In this document: piece by piece, positions 1 to 8,671 of the stretch
How the letters are laid out: each line of letters starts with the position of its first letter
Numbering within the stretch: position 1 is the stretch's first letter
Source of the DNA: Listeria welshimeri serovar 6b str. SLCC5334
Lineage (GTDB): Bacteria; Bacillota; Bacilli; Lactobacillales; Listeriaceae
NCBI RefSeq assembly: GCF_000060285.1
Contig: NC_008555.1
Span: 1,302,001 to 1,366,000, forward strand
Direction of reading: 5' to 3'
Length of the DNA stretch: 64,000 bases
The notes under the pieces: model-generated
What the model was told of the DNA's origin: nothing
Databases searched by the model: none
The model's input: only the letters and a program-made list of their open reading frames with translations
Translations under genes and position numbers: made by a program

Positions 1-209
1 TAGGTTACAAAGAATTATTTACCTATTTTGAGGGCAATAGTACACTGGAAGAAGCGAAAGAATTAATTCAAAAAAACTCGCGTCATTTCGCGAAAAGACA
101 GTTAACTTGGTTTAGGAATAGGATGGAAATTAACTGGATTCAAGCTGGTACCAGTTCAACTGAAACCGAAGCAATGAATAAAGTGAAGACCTTTTTAGCA
201 TCTAAATAA
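1..209 (+). CDS. miaA: tRNA dimethylallyltransferase MiaA, C-terminal part
   Basis: The reading frame that enters the window at base 3 stays open for 68 codons to a TAA at 207-209. It encodes a lysine- and arginine-rich tail with the motif RQLTWFRNR, typical of the C-terminal region of MiaA, which adds a dimethylallyl group to A37 of tRNAs that read UNN codons. The start and the catalytic domain lie outside the window. Its position directly before hfq matches the miaA-hfq-hflX order known from Firmicutes and many other bacteria. The identification rests on this short tail plus context. Confidence 0.85.
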
Positions 210-218
210 TACTTTTCT

Positions 219-244
219 GTTTGGTAGTAAGAAATAAAGGGTAT
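219..244 (+). promoter_or_regulatory. sigma-B-type promoter for hfq
   Basis: GTTTGG at 219-224 and GGGTAT at 239-244 are separated by 14 bases. This fits the sigma-B consensus GTTT, 13-16 bases, GGGTAT or GGGAAT. The hfq start lies about 85 bases downstream. Stress control of hfq by sigma-B has been described in L. monocytogenes; the match seen here is direct, its use is inferred. Confidence 0.75.
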
Positions 245-330
245 TTGAAATTAGCCAACCAATTGCACTATGGAGTATATTGGGGTTTGGGAAATTTTTT
301 AGTATAAGATAGAGATTGGAGAGGGAAATT

Positions 331-564
331 ATGAAACAAGGTGGACAAGGATTACAGGATTATTACTTAAATCAATTACGTAAGGAAAAAATTCTTGCAA
401 CAGTATTTTTAACAAATGGTTTTCAGTTAAGAGGACGCGTTGTGAGTTTTGACAATTTTACCGTATTACTTGATGTCGAAGGAAAACAACAACTTGTATT
501 TAAGCACGCAATTTCAACTTTCTCCCCGCAAAAGAATGTCGCTTTAAATCCTGATGCGGAATAA
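331..564 (+). CDS. hfq: RNA chaperone Hfq
   Basis: A 77-residue Sm-like protein that forms a hexameric ring and helps small RNAs pair with mRNAs. The Sm1 part ([26 protein letters not shown]) and the Sm2 signature LVFKHAIST with the KHA core are intact. Unlike enterobacterial Hfq there is no long C-terminal tail, which is normal for Firmicutes. The ATG at 331 follows a GGAGAGGG ribosome site; an upstream in-frame TTG at 316 would overlap that site and is less likely. The gene has its own sigma-B-type promoter and is closed by a hairpin terminator, so it can be expressed apart from miaA and hflX. Confidence 0.96.
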   Translation: MKQGGQGLQDYYLNQLRKEKILATVFLTNGFQLRGRVVSFDNFTVLLDVEGKQQLVFKHAISTFSPQKNVALNPDAE

Positions 565-575
565 GCAATTCCTTT

Positions 576-620
576 AAAAGACAAGAAACTCGTTTTTGGC
601 GATGTTTCATGTCTTTTTTT
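576..620 (+). terminator. terminator after hfq
   Basis: An interrupted stem (AAAAGACAAGAAAC pairing with GTTTCATGTCTTTT) is followed by a run of Ts. It lies 12 bases after the hfq stop and separates hfq from hflX. Confidence 0.8.
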
Positions 621-672
621 TATGCAAAAAATATGCTACGATTAGATTTGTCTGAAAAAGGGAGATATGCTT

Positions 673-1896
673 GTGGAACGTGAAAAAATAATACTTGTAG
701 GCGTAATATTGCCAAATAAAACAGAAGAAGCTTTTTGGAACTCCATGAATGAACTCTATAGCCTTGTTAAAACGGCAAATGGAGAAGTAATGGATGAGTT
801 AACTCAAAAATTAGAACGTGTCAGTCAGGCCTCGTTCATTGGTTCTGGCAAGCTATTAGAACTAGCAGAACTAGTGGAAATGCATGAAGCTGATGTGGTT
901 ATTTTTAATAGTGAACTCAGTGCTACACAAGTGCGTAATATTTCAAAAGTAGTGGATGCACGAATTATTGATCGTACCCAATTAATTTTAGATATTTTTG
1001 CCATGCGTGCAAAATCTAAAGAAGGTAAACTACAAGTTGCATATGCTCAGTATAAATATTTGCTACCTAGGCTCAGTGGACAAGGAACTTCACTTTCTAA
1101 ATTAGGTGGAGGAATTGGTTCAAGAGGTCCCGGAGAATCAAAATTAGAAATGGATAAACGCCATATTCGTGAGAAAATGTATGATATAAAAGCTCAACTA
1201 ACACACGTAGAGAAACATCGTAAACGAATCATTGATAGGAGAAATACTCAATCAGTTTTCCGTTTCGGTTTAATTGGATATACAAATGCAGGAAAATCCA
1301 CCATTTTTAATCGATTAACTAATGAAACGACACTAGAAGAAGATAAATTATTTGCAACACTTGATCCAACCACTAGAAAAATTCGATTTGAAGGCGGATT
1401 TCATGCACTTTTGACTGATACAGTTGGATTTATTCAAGATTTACCAACCACTTTGATTGCAGCATTCCGCTCTACTTTGGAAGAAACTGCGAATGTGGAT
1501 GTTTTAATTCATATTGTGGATGCATCAGATCCTGATTATTTACAGCATGAAACGACTGTTATTAAGTTATTACAAGAATTAGAAATGAACCATCTTCCTA
1601 CATTAGTTGTTTATAATAAAATGGATAAAGCACCTGCAACTTTTGTACCTGATCGTCCGGAACACCTTCTTTTTTCTGCGTTAAATCCGGATGCACCTAA
1701 AATAATAAAACAACGAATGATCGAATTAATCGAAAAAAATTGGTCTTTCTTTACGATGGATTTATCGGAAGAAAACGGCAAAGAATTGGCGCAAATAGGG
1801 CAACAAGCATGGTTGACAAAACTGGAATATATTGAAAACGAGGCATGCTACCGAATAGAAGGTTATCGTCCTAGAAAGGAATCTACTAATGACTGA
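673..1896 (+). CDS. hflX: ribosome-associated GTPase HflX
   Basis: A GTPase of about 407 residues in the Obg-HflX superfamily; family members bind the 50S subunit and split stalled or stress-damaged ribosomes. The N-terminal half is the HflX-specific nucleotide-binding domain with the glycine-rich GGGIGSRGPGESKLE segment. The GTPase domain carries G1 GYTNAGKST, G3 DTVGF and G4 NKMD. I prefer the GTG at 673 because AGGGAG ends 8 bases before it; the in-frame ATG at 667 sits too close to that site. The last codons overlap the next gene by 8 bases, so the two are probably translationally coupled. Listeria also has a separate antibiotic-resistance paralogue (HflXr); the conserved location beside hfq says this is the housekeeping copy. 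Confidence 0.92.
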   Translation: MEREKIILVGVILPNKTEEAFWNSMNELYSLVKTANGEVMDELTQKLERVSQASFIGSGKLLELAELVEMHEADVVIFNSELSATQVRNISKVVDARIIDRTQLILDIFAMRAKSKEGKLQVAYAQYKYLLPRLSGQGTSLSKLGGGIGSRGPGESKLEMDKRHIREKMYDIKAQLTHVEKHRKRIIDRRNTQSVFRFGLIGYTNAGKSTIFNRLTNETTLEEDKLFATLDPTTRKIRFEGGFHALLTDTVGFIQDLPTTLIAAFRSTLEETANVDVLIHIVDASDPDYLQHETTVIKLLQELEMNHLPTLVVYNKMDKAPATFVPDRPEHLLFSALNPDAPKIIKQRMIELIEKNWSFFTMDLSEENGKELAQIGQQAWLTKLEYIENEACYRIEGYRPRKESTND

Positions 1897-3124
1897 AATA
1901 CAAACAATAAGAAAAAAAGTCGAACTACAAATTGCTTCTTTGCAAAACGAAACAGAAGAAATTGCAGAATTTAACCAAGCGAAAGTGTTAGATGCTTTCC
2001 AAGAAAATAAAGTCAGTGATTTTCATTTTAATCCTTCTACTGGTTATGGTTATGATGATGAAGGTAGAGATACATTAGAACGCGTCTATGCAGATGTATT
2101 TAAAACAGAAGCGGCTCTTGTTAGACCACAAATTATTTCGGGAACGCATGCTATTTCTACCGTTTTATTCGGCATTCTTCGCCCGGGAGATGACTTATTA
2201 TACTTGACCGGACAACCCTATGACACATTGGAAGAGATTGTTGGTATAAGAAGCCAAGGTCAAGGATCACTTAAAGATTTTCAAATAGGTTACGATGCTG
2301 TTCCATTAAAATCAAACGGAGAAGTAGATTTTATAGAAGCTGCAAAAAAAATTACCTCAAAAACGAAAATGGTTGGCATTCAACGATCAAGAGGTTATGC
2401 AGATCGGCCATCATTCACAGTCGAAAAAATAAAAGAAATGATTGCTTTTGTAAAAAAAATCAATCCAAATATTATTATATTTGTAGATAATTGTTATGGT
2501 GAATTTGTAGAACGTCAAGAACCGCCTGAAGTTGGTGCAGATATTATTGCTGGATCACTCATTAAAAATCCCGGTGGCGGTCTAGCGAAAACAGGTGGTT
2601 ATATCGCTGGCAAGGTTGAGCTAGTTGATTTATGTGGTTATCGTTTAACAACACCTGGAATAGGAAAAGAAGCAGGTGCGTCTCTTTATAGTTTGTTAGA
2701 AATGTACCAAGGGTTCTTTTTAGCGCCTCATGTAACTTCTCAAGCAATTAAAGGAGCGCGTTTTACAGCTGCAATGTTAGCTGAGTTTAATGTAGAAGCG
2801 GATCCAGTATGGGATGCGCCGAGAACAGACTTAATCCAGAGTATATCCTTCCATAACCAAGAAAAAATGGTCGCTTTTGCTCAAGCGATACAAAAAGCTT
2901 CTCCTGTAAATGCACACGTTTTGCCAATTGGTGCGTATATGCCAGGTTACGAAGATGACGTGATAATGGCAGCAGGAACGTTTATACAAGGTGCAAGCCT
3001 AGAACTTACAGCAGATGGTCCGATTAGAGAACCTTATCAACTCTATGTCCAAGGCGGTTTAACTTATGAACATGTAAAAATAGCTGTAACTAGAGCAATT
3101 CAAAATTCTTTACTCAAAAACTAA
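1889..3124 (+). CDS. ynbB: PLP-dependent enzyme of the YnbB / methionine gamma-lyase-like family
   Basis: A 411-residue protein of the family often labelled aluminium resistance protein or methionine gamma-lyase family. The segment GSLIKNPGGGLAKTGGYIAG holds the presumed PLP-binding lysine, and IIIFVDNCYGEF carries the aspartate expected to contact the pyridine nitrogen. The true substrate is not established for the family, so a carbon-sulfur lyase activity is only a class-level guess. It overlaps hflX by 8 bases and precedes glnR, the same order as ynbA-ynbB-glnR in Bacillus subtilis, which supports the name. A hairpin terminator follows. Confidence 0.85.
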   Translation: MTEIQTIRKKVELQIASLQNETEEIAEFNQAKVLDAFQENKVSDFHFNPSTGYGYDDEGRDTLERVYADVFKTEAALVRPQIISGTHAISTVLFGILRPGDDLLYLTGQPYDTLEEIVGIRSQGQGSLKDFQIGYDAVPLKSNGEVDFIEAAKKITSKTKMVGIQRSRGYADRPSFTVEKIKEMIAFVKKINPNIIIFVDNCYGEFVERQEPPEVGADIIAGSLIKNPGGGLAKTGGYIAGKVELVDLCGYRLTTPGIGKEAGASLYSLLEMYQGFFLAPHVTSQAIKGARFTAAMLAEFNVEADPVWDAPRTDLIQSISFHNQEKMVAFAQAIQKASPVNAHVLPIGAYMPGYEDDVIMAAGTFIQGASLELTADGPIREPYQLYVQGGLTYEHVKIAVTRAIQNSLLKN

Positions 3125-3155
3125 CATTTATTTTCAAAAAAAGTTTTATTTTTTT

Positions 3156-3184
3156 ACTACGGTGATTTTCATCGTAGTTTTTTT
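3156..3184 (+). terminator. terminator after ynbB
   Basis: ACTACGGTGA and TCATCGTAGT form a 10-base stem with one mismatch around a TTT loop, followed by a T run. It isolates the glnRA promoter from upstream transcription. Confidence 0.85.
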
Positions 3185-3220
3185 GTTGCTAAATCGTTGG
3201 TATATATCGGTTTTGATACA

Positions 3221-3271
3221 TGTTAGATTATCTTACATAAATTTGACAAAACATCTAACGTACATTATAAT
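3221..3271 (+). promoter_or_regulatory. glnRA promoter with two GlnR/TnrA-type operators
   Basis: TTGACA (3243-3248) and TATAAT (3266-3271) with 17 bases between form a perfect sigma-A promoter. A perfect TGTNA-N7-TNACA operator lies at 3221-3237. A second, weaker copy (TGACA-N7-TAACG, 3244-3260) covers the -35 element. The paired arrangement, centres 23 bases apart, is like the two operators of the B. subtilis glnRA promoter, where GlnR represses when glutamine is plentiful. Confidence 0.85.
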
Positions 3272-3317
3272 GCTACTATCATCAAAAAAAATAAGGATGT
3301 TTTGAGGGGGAATTGTC

Positions 3318-3686
3318 GTGAGTGAAAAGGAAATCCGGAGATCCATGCCGCTGTTTCCAATTGGGCCCGTAATGAAGCTAACTGATCTCACTGCTAGACA
3401 AATTCGCTACTATGAAGACCAAGGATTAATCCATCCAGCACGAAATCAAGGAAATCACCGTTTGTACTCACTTCAAGACATTGATGTTTTGCTAGAGATA
3501 AAAGATTATTTGAATGATGGTCTGAATATTGCGGGAATTAAGAAAATGTATCAAATGCAACAAAAAGAATCAAAAGAACCTTTGACAGATGACGATGTAC
3601 GTAAAATACTTAGAAAAGAAATGCAACAAGCTGGTCGTTTTGTAAAACAAGATGCCACAGGAAAACAACAATTACCAAGGTTTTAA
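3318..3686 (+). CDS. glnR: MerR-family nitrogen repressor GlnR
   Basis: A 122-residue MerR-family regulator. The N-terminal winged helix (MKLTDLTARQIRYYEDQGLI) is followed by the RLYSLQDIDVLLEIKDYL dimerisation start, and the short polar C-terminal tail is where GlnR proteins sense feedback-inhibited glutamine synthetase. The start is GTG at 3318, 8 bases after GAGGGGGA. It is the first gene of a glnR-glnA operon with a 70-base gap to glnA, and two GlnR-type operators sit in its own promoter, which implies autoregulation. Confidence 0.95.
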   Translation: MSEKEIRRSMPLFPIGPVMKLTDLTARQIRYYEDQGLIHPARNQGNHRLYSLQDIDVLLEIKDYLNDGLNIAGIKKMYQMQQKESKEPLTDDDVRKILRKEMQQAGRFVKQDATGKQQLPRF

Positions 3687-3756
3687 AAAAACTAGAAGAG
3701 GTATTTACTTTATTTAGAAGTTAATATAATTAGATTATTTAGGAGGAATTTAGATT

Positions 3757-5091
3757 ATGGCAAAATATACAAAAGAAGACATTTTCCGCTTCGCAGATGA
3801 ACAGAATGTAAAATTTATTCGTTTACAGTTCACGGATATTCTCGGGATAATTAAGAATGTGGAAATTCCTGTTAGCCAACTAAAGAAAGCACTAGATAAC
3901 AAAATCATGTTTGATGGTTCCTCCATAGAAGGTTTTGTGAGAATTGAAGAGTCCGATATGTATTTATTCCCGGACCTCGACACTTGGGTAGTATTCCCTT
4001 GGACAGCTGAAAAAGGAAAAGTTGCAAGAATGATTTGTGATATTTATAATCCTGATATGACACCATTTGCAGGAGATCCGCGTGCAAACTTAAAACGTGT
4101 ACTTAAAGAAATGGAAGAGTTAGGTTTCACGGAATTTAACTTAGGACCAGAACCAGAATTCTTCCTCTTCAAATTAGATGAAAATCGTCGTCCGACACTT
4201 GAACTAAATGATAGTGGTGGTTACTTCGATTTAGCACCAACTGATTTAGGCGAAAACTGCCGACGTGATATTGTGCTTGAATTAGAAGAAATGGGCTTTG
4301 AAATCGAAGCATCCCATCATGAAGTGGCTCCTGGTCAACATGAAATTGACTTTAAATATGAAGATGCAATTACGGCGTGTGATAGTATCCAAACATTTAA
4401 ATTAGTAGTTAAAACAATTGCTCGGAAACATGGTTTGCATGCTACATTTATGCCAAAACCACTATTTGGAGTAAATGGTTCAGGAATGCATTTCAATATG
4501 TCCTTATTTACCGAAGAAGGTAATGCGTTTTATGATAAAGATGGTGAACTTGAATTAAGCCAAACAGCTTATCACTTCTTAGCAGGTATGTTAAAACACG
4601 CTCGTGGATTTACAGCGGTAACTAACCCAACAATCAATTCTTTTAAACGTTTAGTTCCTGGTTATGAAGCACCATGTTACATTGCATGGTCAGGTAAAAA
4701 CCGTAGTCCACTTGTGCGCGTACCAAGTTCTCGTGGACTTAGTACTCGTCTTGAATTACGTAGTGTAGATCCATCTGCTAATCCATACTTAGCAATGGCA
4801 GTATTACTAAAAGCTGGTTTATCTGGAATTAAAGATGAATTAACTCCTCCAGCACCGGTTGATCGTAATATTTATGGTATGAACGAAGAAGAACGTGAAG
4901 CGACTGGTATTTACGATCTTCCAGAAAGCCTAGGTCACGCGCTAATTGAGCTTGGAAAAGATGATACCATTAGAGACGGTTTAGGTGAACATATTTTTGA
5001 ACACTTTATTGAAGCAAAAACGATTGAATGTGATATGTTCCGTACAGCGGTTCATCCGTGGGAACGCGAACAATATCTTGAAATCTATTAA
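3757..5091 (+). CDS. glnA: glutamine synthetase, type I
   Basis: A 444-residue GSI enzyme that makes glutamine from glutamate, ammonia and ATP. The beta-grasp start holds [10 protein letters not shown], the catalytic domain holds EPEFFLF, the [13 protein letters not shown]/ammonia segment, and the [10 protein letters not shown] and RSPLVRVP motifs. The length and absence of the adenylylation loop region place it in the GSI-alpha group, controlled by feedback inhibition and GlnR interaction rather than by adenylylation. An AGGAGGAAT ribosome site precedes the ATG. The gene ends in a strong terminator. Confidence 0.97.
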   Translation: MAKYTKEDIFRFADEQNVKFIRLQFTDILGIIKNVEIPVSQLKKALDNKIMFDGSSIEGFVRIEESDMYLFPDLDTWVVFPWTAEKGKVARMICDIYNPDMTPFAGDPRANLKRVLKEMEELGFTEFNLGPEPEFFLFKLDENRRPTLELNDSGGYFDLAPTDLGENCRRDIVLELEEMGFEIEASHHEVAPGQHEIDFKYEDAITACDSIQTFKLVVKTIARKHGLHATFMPKPLFGVNGSGMHFNMSLFTEEGNAFYDKDGELELSQTAYHFLAGMLKHARGFTAVTNPTINSFKRLVPGYEAPCYIAWSGKNRSPLVRVPSSRGLSTRLELRSVDPSANPYLAMAVLLKAGLSGIKDELTPPAPVDRNIYGMNEEEREATGIYDLPESLGHALIELGKDDTIRDGLGEHIFEHFIEAKTIECDMFRTAVHPWEREQYLEIY

Positions 5092-5103
5092 TACTAAAAA
5101 AAT

Positions 5104-5135
5104 CTCGTTTCCTATTATTGGAAGCGAGTTTTTTT
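5104..5135 (+). terminator. terminator after glnA
   Basis: CTCGTTTCC and GGAAGCGAG pair around a 7-base loop and are followed by seven Ts. Confidence 0.9.
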
Positions 5136-5224
5136 ATGTGTGATTGGAAATTAAATGTTTGATGTTTGATGGATAGAGGCATATATTTATAGTTGAATTA
5201 TATAAGCTAGAGAAAGGGGAAGTT

Positions 5225-6520
5225 ATGCAGATTACTTTAGCTGTTTTAGTATTCGCCATGACACTTTTATTTGTGATTTGGCAACCTAGAAATTTATCAA
5301 TTGGATGGTCAGCTTGTTGTGGAGCATTAATCGCATTATTACTTGGTGTTGTTACATTATCAGATGTTGTCACTGTCACAGGCATTGTTTGGAATGCTAC
5401 ACTCGCTTTTATTGCAATTATTATTATTTCGCTTATTTTAGATGAAATTGGATTTTTTGAGTGGGCTGCATTACATATGGCGAGAATTGCGCGTGGAAAT
5501 GGATTGCTAATGTTTATACTTATTTCTGTTTTAGGAGCATTTGTTGCCGCATTTTTTGCTAACGACGGCGCAGCGTTAATTTTGACGCCAATTGTTTTAG
5601 CGATGGTGCGTGCGCTTCATTTTGATGAGAAAAAGGTGTTTCCATTTATTATTGCAAGTGGATTTATAGCAGATACTACATCTTTACCGCTTGTGGTTAG
5701 TAATTTAGTAAATATTGTTTCAGCGGATTTCTTCCATATTAGTTTTTCCAAATATGCCTTAATAATGTGGATTCCAACGCTTTTTTCTTTGATTGCGAGT
5801 ATTGTGATTTTATATATTTACTTTCGAAAAGCGTTGCCTAGAAAATATGATGCTAGCGATATTCAAGTACCGTCTTCTGCTCTTAAAGACAAGAAAATGT
5901 TTCGTATTTCTTGGGGCATACTTATTGTGCTTGTAATCGGTTATTTTTCAAGTAGCTTTTTAGAAATTCCTGTATCATTTATCGCTATACTAGTAGCGCT
6001 CATCTTTTTATTGGTTGGTGCAAAAAGTCACGCAGTATCTACAAAGTCTATTTTAAAAGGGGCACCTTGGAATATTGTATTTTTTTCAGTTGGTATGTAT
6101 GTGGTAGTATATGGTTTGCAAAATGCGGGAATTACCAAATTATTATCAGAAGCTATCTCATATGTATCAAATTATGGCCTATTTATCGGTACAGTGGGAA
6201 TGGGGTTTATTGCAGCAATTCTATCTTCTGTGATGAATAATTTACCTACTGTCATGATTAATGCGCTGGCAATCGATCATACATCTTATAGTGGAATAAT
6301 GAAAGACGCGCTGGTTTATGCGAATGTCATTGGCTCTGACTTAGGACCGAAAATAACACCAATTGGTTCGCTTGCTACATTGCTTTGGCTACATGTCTTG
6401 GCTCAGAAAGGCATAAAAATAAGCTGGGGTTCCTATTTTAAAATTGGAATTGTCATAACTATTCCAGTTTTATTTGTTACACTTGTTGGTCTTTATATTT
6501 CTTTACTCATATGGAACTAA
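5225..6520 (+). CDS. ArsB/NhaD-type membrane transporter
   Basis: A 431-residue, highly hydrophobic protein with about 11-12 predicted membrane segments. It belongs to the ion-transporter superfamily that includes ArsB. The motif [16 protein letters not shown] (around residues 105-120) and a second half motif [15 protein letters not shown] (around 335-350) form the two re-entrant signature repeats of ArsB-type arsenite/antimonite antiporters. The start is ATG at 5225 behind AGAAAGGGG. No arsR or arsC gene is near, so arsenite export is a family-based guess; other oxyanion or dicarboxylate substrates are possible. It shares a bidirectional terminator with the next, opposing gene. Confidence 0.8.
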   Translation: MQITLAVLVFAMTLLFVIWQPRNLSIGWSACCGALIALLLGVVTLSDVVTVTGIVWNATLAFIAIIIISLILDEIGFFEWAALHMARIARGNGLLMFILISVLGAFVAAFFANDGAALILTPIVLAMVRALHFDEKKVFPFIIASGFIADTTSLPLVVSNLVNIVSADFFHISFSKYALIMWIPTLFSLIASIVILYIYFRKALPRKYDASDIQVPSSALKDKKMFRISWGILIVLVIGYFSSSFLEIPVSFIAILVALIFLLVGAKSHAVSTKSILKGAPWNIVFFSVGMYVVVYGLQNAGITKLLSEAISYVSNYGLFIGTVGMGFIAAILSSVMNNLPTVMINALAIDHTSYSGIMKDALVYANVIGSDLGPKITPIGSLATLLWLHVLAQKGIKISWGSYFKIGIVITIPVLFVTLVGLYISLLIWN

Positions 6521-6521
6521 A

Positions 6522-6555
6522 AAAACACCCTGTACATAATGTGCAGGGTGTTTAC
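6522..6555. terminator. bidirectional terminator between the transporter and acetyltransferase genes
   Basis: AAACACCCTGTACA and TGTGCAGGGTGTTT form a 14-base stem with one wobble or mismatch and a TAA loop. A run of As precedes it and Ts follow. The stop codon of the minus-strand gene lies inside its right arm. Confidence 0.85.
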
Positions 6556-7073
6556 ATTTTATAAAGAACATGTGGTTTTAAAGGGTCACCATCAATTAAT
6601 GCTGGATGTTCAAAAGTAGCTATTTTTGTTAATTGAATTTTTTTCATTACATGTTCGGAAGGTTTATTTAAAACTGCTGTAAAACTGTATACTTCATCTA
6701 TTAAAGTGTTCTCTTTGGCAAATATTAGAGCGCTTTTTGCGGCTTCAGTAGCATATCCTTGATTCCATGCGCTTTTTTTAAGCCGCCAGCCGATTTCAAT
6801 ACATGGCGTAAAACTAGCTTCAAATAATGCTTCATGAAAACCAACAAATCCGATAAATTCATTACTAGATTTTTCTTCTATTGCAAAAAGTCCATAGCCA
6901 AAAGTTGTTAATTCTTGTTGATTTCTATCTAAAAATGCGTCACTTTCTTGCTTAGTTAATATAGAGGGGAAGTATTTCATCACATCTTTATCAGCATTCA
7001 TTTCACTAAAAGGTAGATAATCACTTGGCAAATAATCCCTTGCAATTAGACGTTTAGTTTCAAAATAAATCAA
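6552..7073 (-). CDS. GNAT-family N-acetyltransferase (RimJ/RimL-like)
   Basis: About 173 residues with the layout of RimJ/RimL-type acetyltransferases: FETKRLIARDY at the start, IGFVGFHEA in the middle strand, then EIGWRLKKSAWNQGYATEAAKSALIFA, which contains the acetyl-CoA pyrophosphate-binding Q/R-x-x-G-x-A loop as NQGYATEA. The acceptor substrate cannot be read from sequence. TTG at 7073 is chosen because AGGTGG lies 8 bases upstream; the longest frame begins at a GTG (7085) inside that site. It begins 29 bases after lexA and has the same direction, so read-through from the SOS-controlled lexA promoter is likely. Confidence 0.82.
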   Translation of the reverse strand: MIYFETKRLIARDYLPSDYLPFSEMNADKDVMKYFPSILTKQESDAFLDRNQQELTTFGYGLFAIEEKSSNEFIGFVGFHEALFEASFTPCIEIGWRLKKSAWNQGYATEAAKSALIFAKENTLIDEVYSFTAVLNKPSEHVMKKIQLTKIATFEHPALIDGDPLKPHVLYKM

Positions 7074-7102
7074 TATCAAAACCACCTATTCTATATAGAT
7101 TA

Positions 7103-7717
7103 TTAACGAATATCTCTATATAGCCCAATAACTTTTCCAAGAATAGTAACATTGTTTAAGATGATAGGCTCTAATGCATCGTTTTCTGGTTGTAATCTAA
7201 AATGATTGGCTTCTTTATAGAAACGTTTGCAGGTTGCTTCGTTTTCATCTGTCATTGCTACAACGATTTCACCATTTATAGCGGAGTTTTGTTGACGCAC
7301 GATAACTTTATCTCCGTCAAGAATACCAGCGTTAATCATACTTTCGCCGTCAATTTCTAGCATGAAGACATTGGTTTCTCCAGCCGCCATATATTCCGGT
7401 AATGGGAAGTATTCCTCAATATTTTCAATGGCAGTAATTGGCATCCCAGCAGTTACTTTTCCGATGATGGGAATGTTAACAACATTTGGCGTTTCGGCTT
7501 CGTCTTCTAAAGACAGTATTTCTATAGCACGAGGTTTAGTTGGGTCACGTCTGATTAATCCTTTACCTTCAAGGCGAGCAAGATGGCCGTGTACAGTGGA
7601 ACTGGATGCAAGCCCAACAGCTTCACCGATTTCACGTACGGAAGGTGGATAACCTTTTTCTTTTACTTCAGATTTAATAAATTCATATATATCTTGTTGA
7701 CGTTTAGATATCTTCAT
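7103..7717 (-). CDS. lexA: SOS repressor LexA
   Basis: A 204-residue repressor that cleaves itself when RecA filaments form. Residues 1-65 form the winged helix-turn-helix (recognition helix around [13 protein letters not shown]). The self-cleavage site is Ala90-Gly91 in KVTAGMP; the catalytic serine is Ser126 in DGESM and the general-base lysine is Lys164 in ATCKR. ATG at 7717 follows AGGTGAAACC. Its promoter and operator face the divergent yneA gene, and a LexA box overlaps the lexA -35 element, so it should be autoregulated. Confidence 0.97.
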   Translation of the reverse strand: MKISKRQQDIYEFIKSEVKEKGYPPSVREIGEAVGLASSSTVHGHLARLEGKGLIRRDPTKPRAIEILSLEDEAETPNVVNIPIIGKVTAGMPITAIENIEEYFPLPEYMAAGETNVFMLEIDGESMINAGILDGDKVIVRQQNSAINGEIVVAMTDENEATCKRFYKEANHFRLQPENDALEPIILNNVTILGKVIGLYRDIR

Positions 7718-7756
7718 GGTTTCACCTCATTGATTTAATGGTTATTTTATAACTCA

Positions 7757-7796
7757 AGTATAGCAAAAGAAAACCCAATATGCAAACAAAGGTTCG
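7757..7796 (-). promoter_or_regulatory. lexA promoter with a LexA box
   Basis: Read on the minus strand, TTGCAT (complement of 7780-7785) and TATACT (complement of 7757-7762) are 17 bases apart. The box CAAACAAAGGTTCG at 7783-7796 differs from CGAAC-N4-GTTCG at one position and overlaps the -35 element. Confidence 0.75.
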
Positions 7797-7806
7797 TTTT
7801 TTTATG

Positions 7807-7858
7807 TTGACATATACGAACGACTGTTCTATAATGTAGAAAAGCGAACATACATTCT
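7807..7858 (+). promoter_or_regulatory. yneA promoter with two LexA boxes
   Basis: TTGACA (7807-7812) and TATAAT (7830-7835) are 17 bases apart. CGAACGACTGTTCT (7817-7830) fills the spacer and CGAACATACATTCT (7845-7858) lies just downstream, where the transcript would start. Both fit the Gram-positive SOS box CGAAC-N4-GTTCG with one and two changes. Confidence 0.85.
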
Positions 7859-7875
7859 TTTTGGAGGGATTATTG

Positions 7876-8205
7876 ATGACTTTAAAATTAATTTGGGATA
7901 AATTTTATGTTTCTATTATATTTGTGATTACTTGTTTAGTTCTAGGGATTGTTTTAATGTGTACTGTGTTAGGAAATAGCAACAACTATTCTGAGGTTAA
8001 TATAAATGAAGGTGATTCTTTGTGGGCAATAGCAGATGAATATGCTAGTAAGAGCGACATGCCAAAAGCAGATTTTGTAGCATGGGTAGAAAAAGAGAAT
8101 AATCTTACTGAAGGTCACGTTAAAGCAGGAGATTCTGTTGTTATTCCAGTACATGAAACAAAGTTACAAAACAGTGATAGCACTATTCAACTTGCAAACC
8201 AGTAA
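7876..8205 (+). CDS. yneA: SOS-induced cell-division inhibitor YneA
   Basis: A 109-residue protein with one N-terminal membrane segment (about residues 10-32) and an outer LysM-like domain ([17 protein letters not shown] to [10 protein letters not shown]). This is the architecture of YneA, which halts division after DNA damage and is degraded once repair ends. ATG at 7876 follows GGAGGG; an upstream in-frame start at 7861 overlaps that site. It sits divergent to lexA with two SOS boxes in its promoter. The recombinase gene yneB that follows yneA in B. subtilis is absent; ynzC comes next. Confidence 0.93.
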
Positions 8206-8238
8206 AAATGATTTTACTATCGTTTATGATATAATATA

Positions 8239-8262
8239 GAAAGTAGCGTTTATGCTACTTTC
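8239..8262 (+). terminator. possible weak terminator or leader hairpin between yneA and ynzC
   Basis: GAAAGTAGC and GCTACTTTC form a perfect 9-base stem with a 6-base loop. The following tract (TTATTTTA) is broken, so it may be a leaky terminator, letting SOS transcription reach ynzC. A -10-like TATAAT lies just upstream at about 8230-8235, so it could instead be the leader of a separate ynzC transcript. Confidence 0.45.
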
Positions 8263-8297
8263 TTATTTTAATATAATGAAGAAAAGGATGAAGTGTG

Positions 8298-8525
8298 ATG
8301 CTAGAAAAAGCTAAAATAGATCGTATTAATGAACTTTCTAAAAAGAAAAAAGCAGGGACATTAACCTCAAATGAAAAAATCGAACAAGAAAAACTAAGAA
8401 AAGAATATATTAAATCATTTCGAACACATATGAAAGGTACAATAGAAAATACAACTATTATTGATCCTAAAGGTAATGATGTAACACCGCATAAAATAAA
8501 ACAAATGCGGAAAAATAAGAACTGA
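8298..8525 (+). CDS. ynzC: DUF896 protein YnzC
   Basis: A 75-residue, highly charged helical protein of the DUF896 family. It contains [21 protein letters not shown], the conserved start of the family, and ends with [15 protein letters not shown]. No molecular function is established; B. subtilis YnzC lies in the SOS-controlled yneA-yneB-ynzC operon. The ATG at 8298 follows AAGGATGAAG; a GTG one codon upstream is also in frame. Here only a short hairpin separates it from yneA. Confidence 0.88.
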   Translation: MLEKAKIDRINELSKKKKAGTLTSNEKIEQEKLRKEYIKSFRTHMKGTIENTTIIDPKGNDVTPHKIKQMRKNKN

Positions 8526-8579
8526 TAATTAGTACCAAATGAACATTTTTGCGCAAATGAACAAAAATACCAATCAATT

Positions 8580-8620
8580 AAGCAATTTAAAGCAATTATT
8601 GGTTGTGTTAATTGCTTTTT
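8580..8620 (+). terminator. terminator after ynzC
   Basis: AAGCAATTTAA pairs with TTAATTGCTT across a 17-base loop and five Ts follow. The stem is AT-rich and so only moderately strong. Confidence 0.6.
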
Positions 8621-8631
8621 AGGCTTATTAT
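8603..8631 (+). promoter_or_regulatory. candidate tkt promoter
   Basis: TTGTGT (8603-8608) and TATTAT (8626-8631) are 17 bases apart. The element overlaps the ynzC terminator and lies about 40 bases before the tkt start. Confidence 0.45.
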
Positions 8632-8671
8632 TAAAAGTAGTTAAAATTATATTTAAGAGAGGATGTTTCAC

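Noticed and set aside
8255-8671. Minus-strand open frame opposite ynzC
   Set aside because: It runs across the ynzC gene and a terminator and encodes a biased, low-complexity product.
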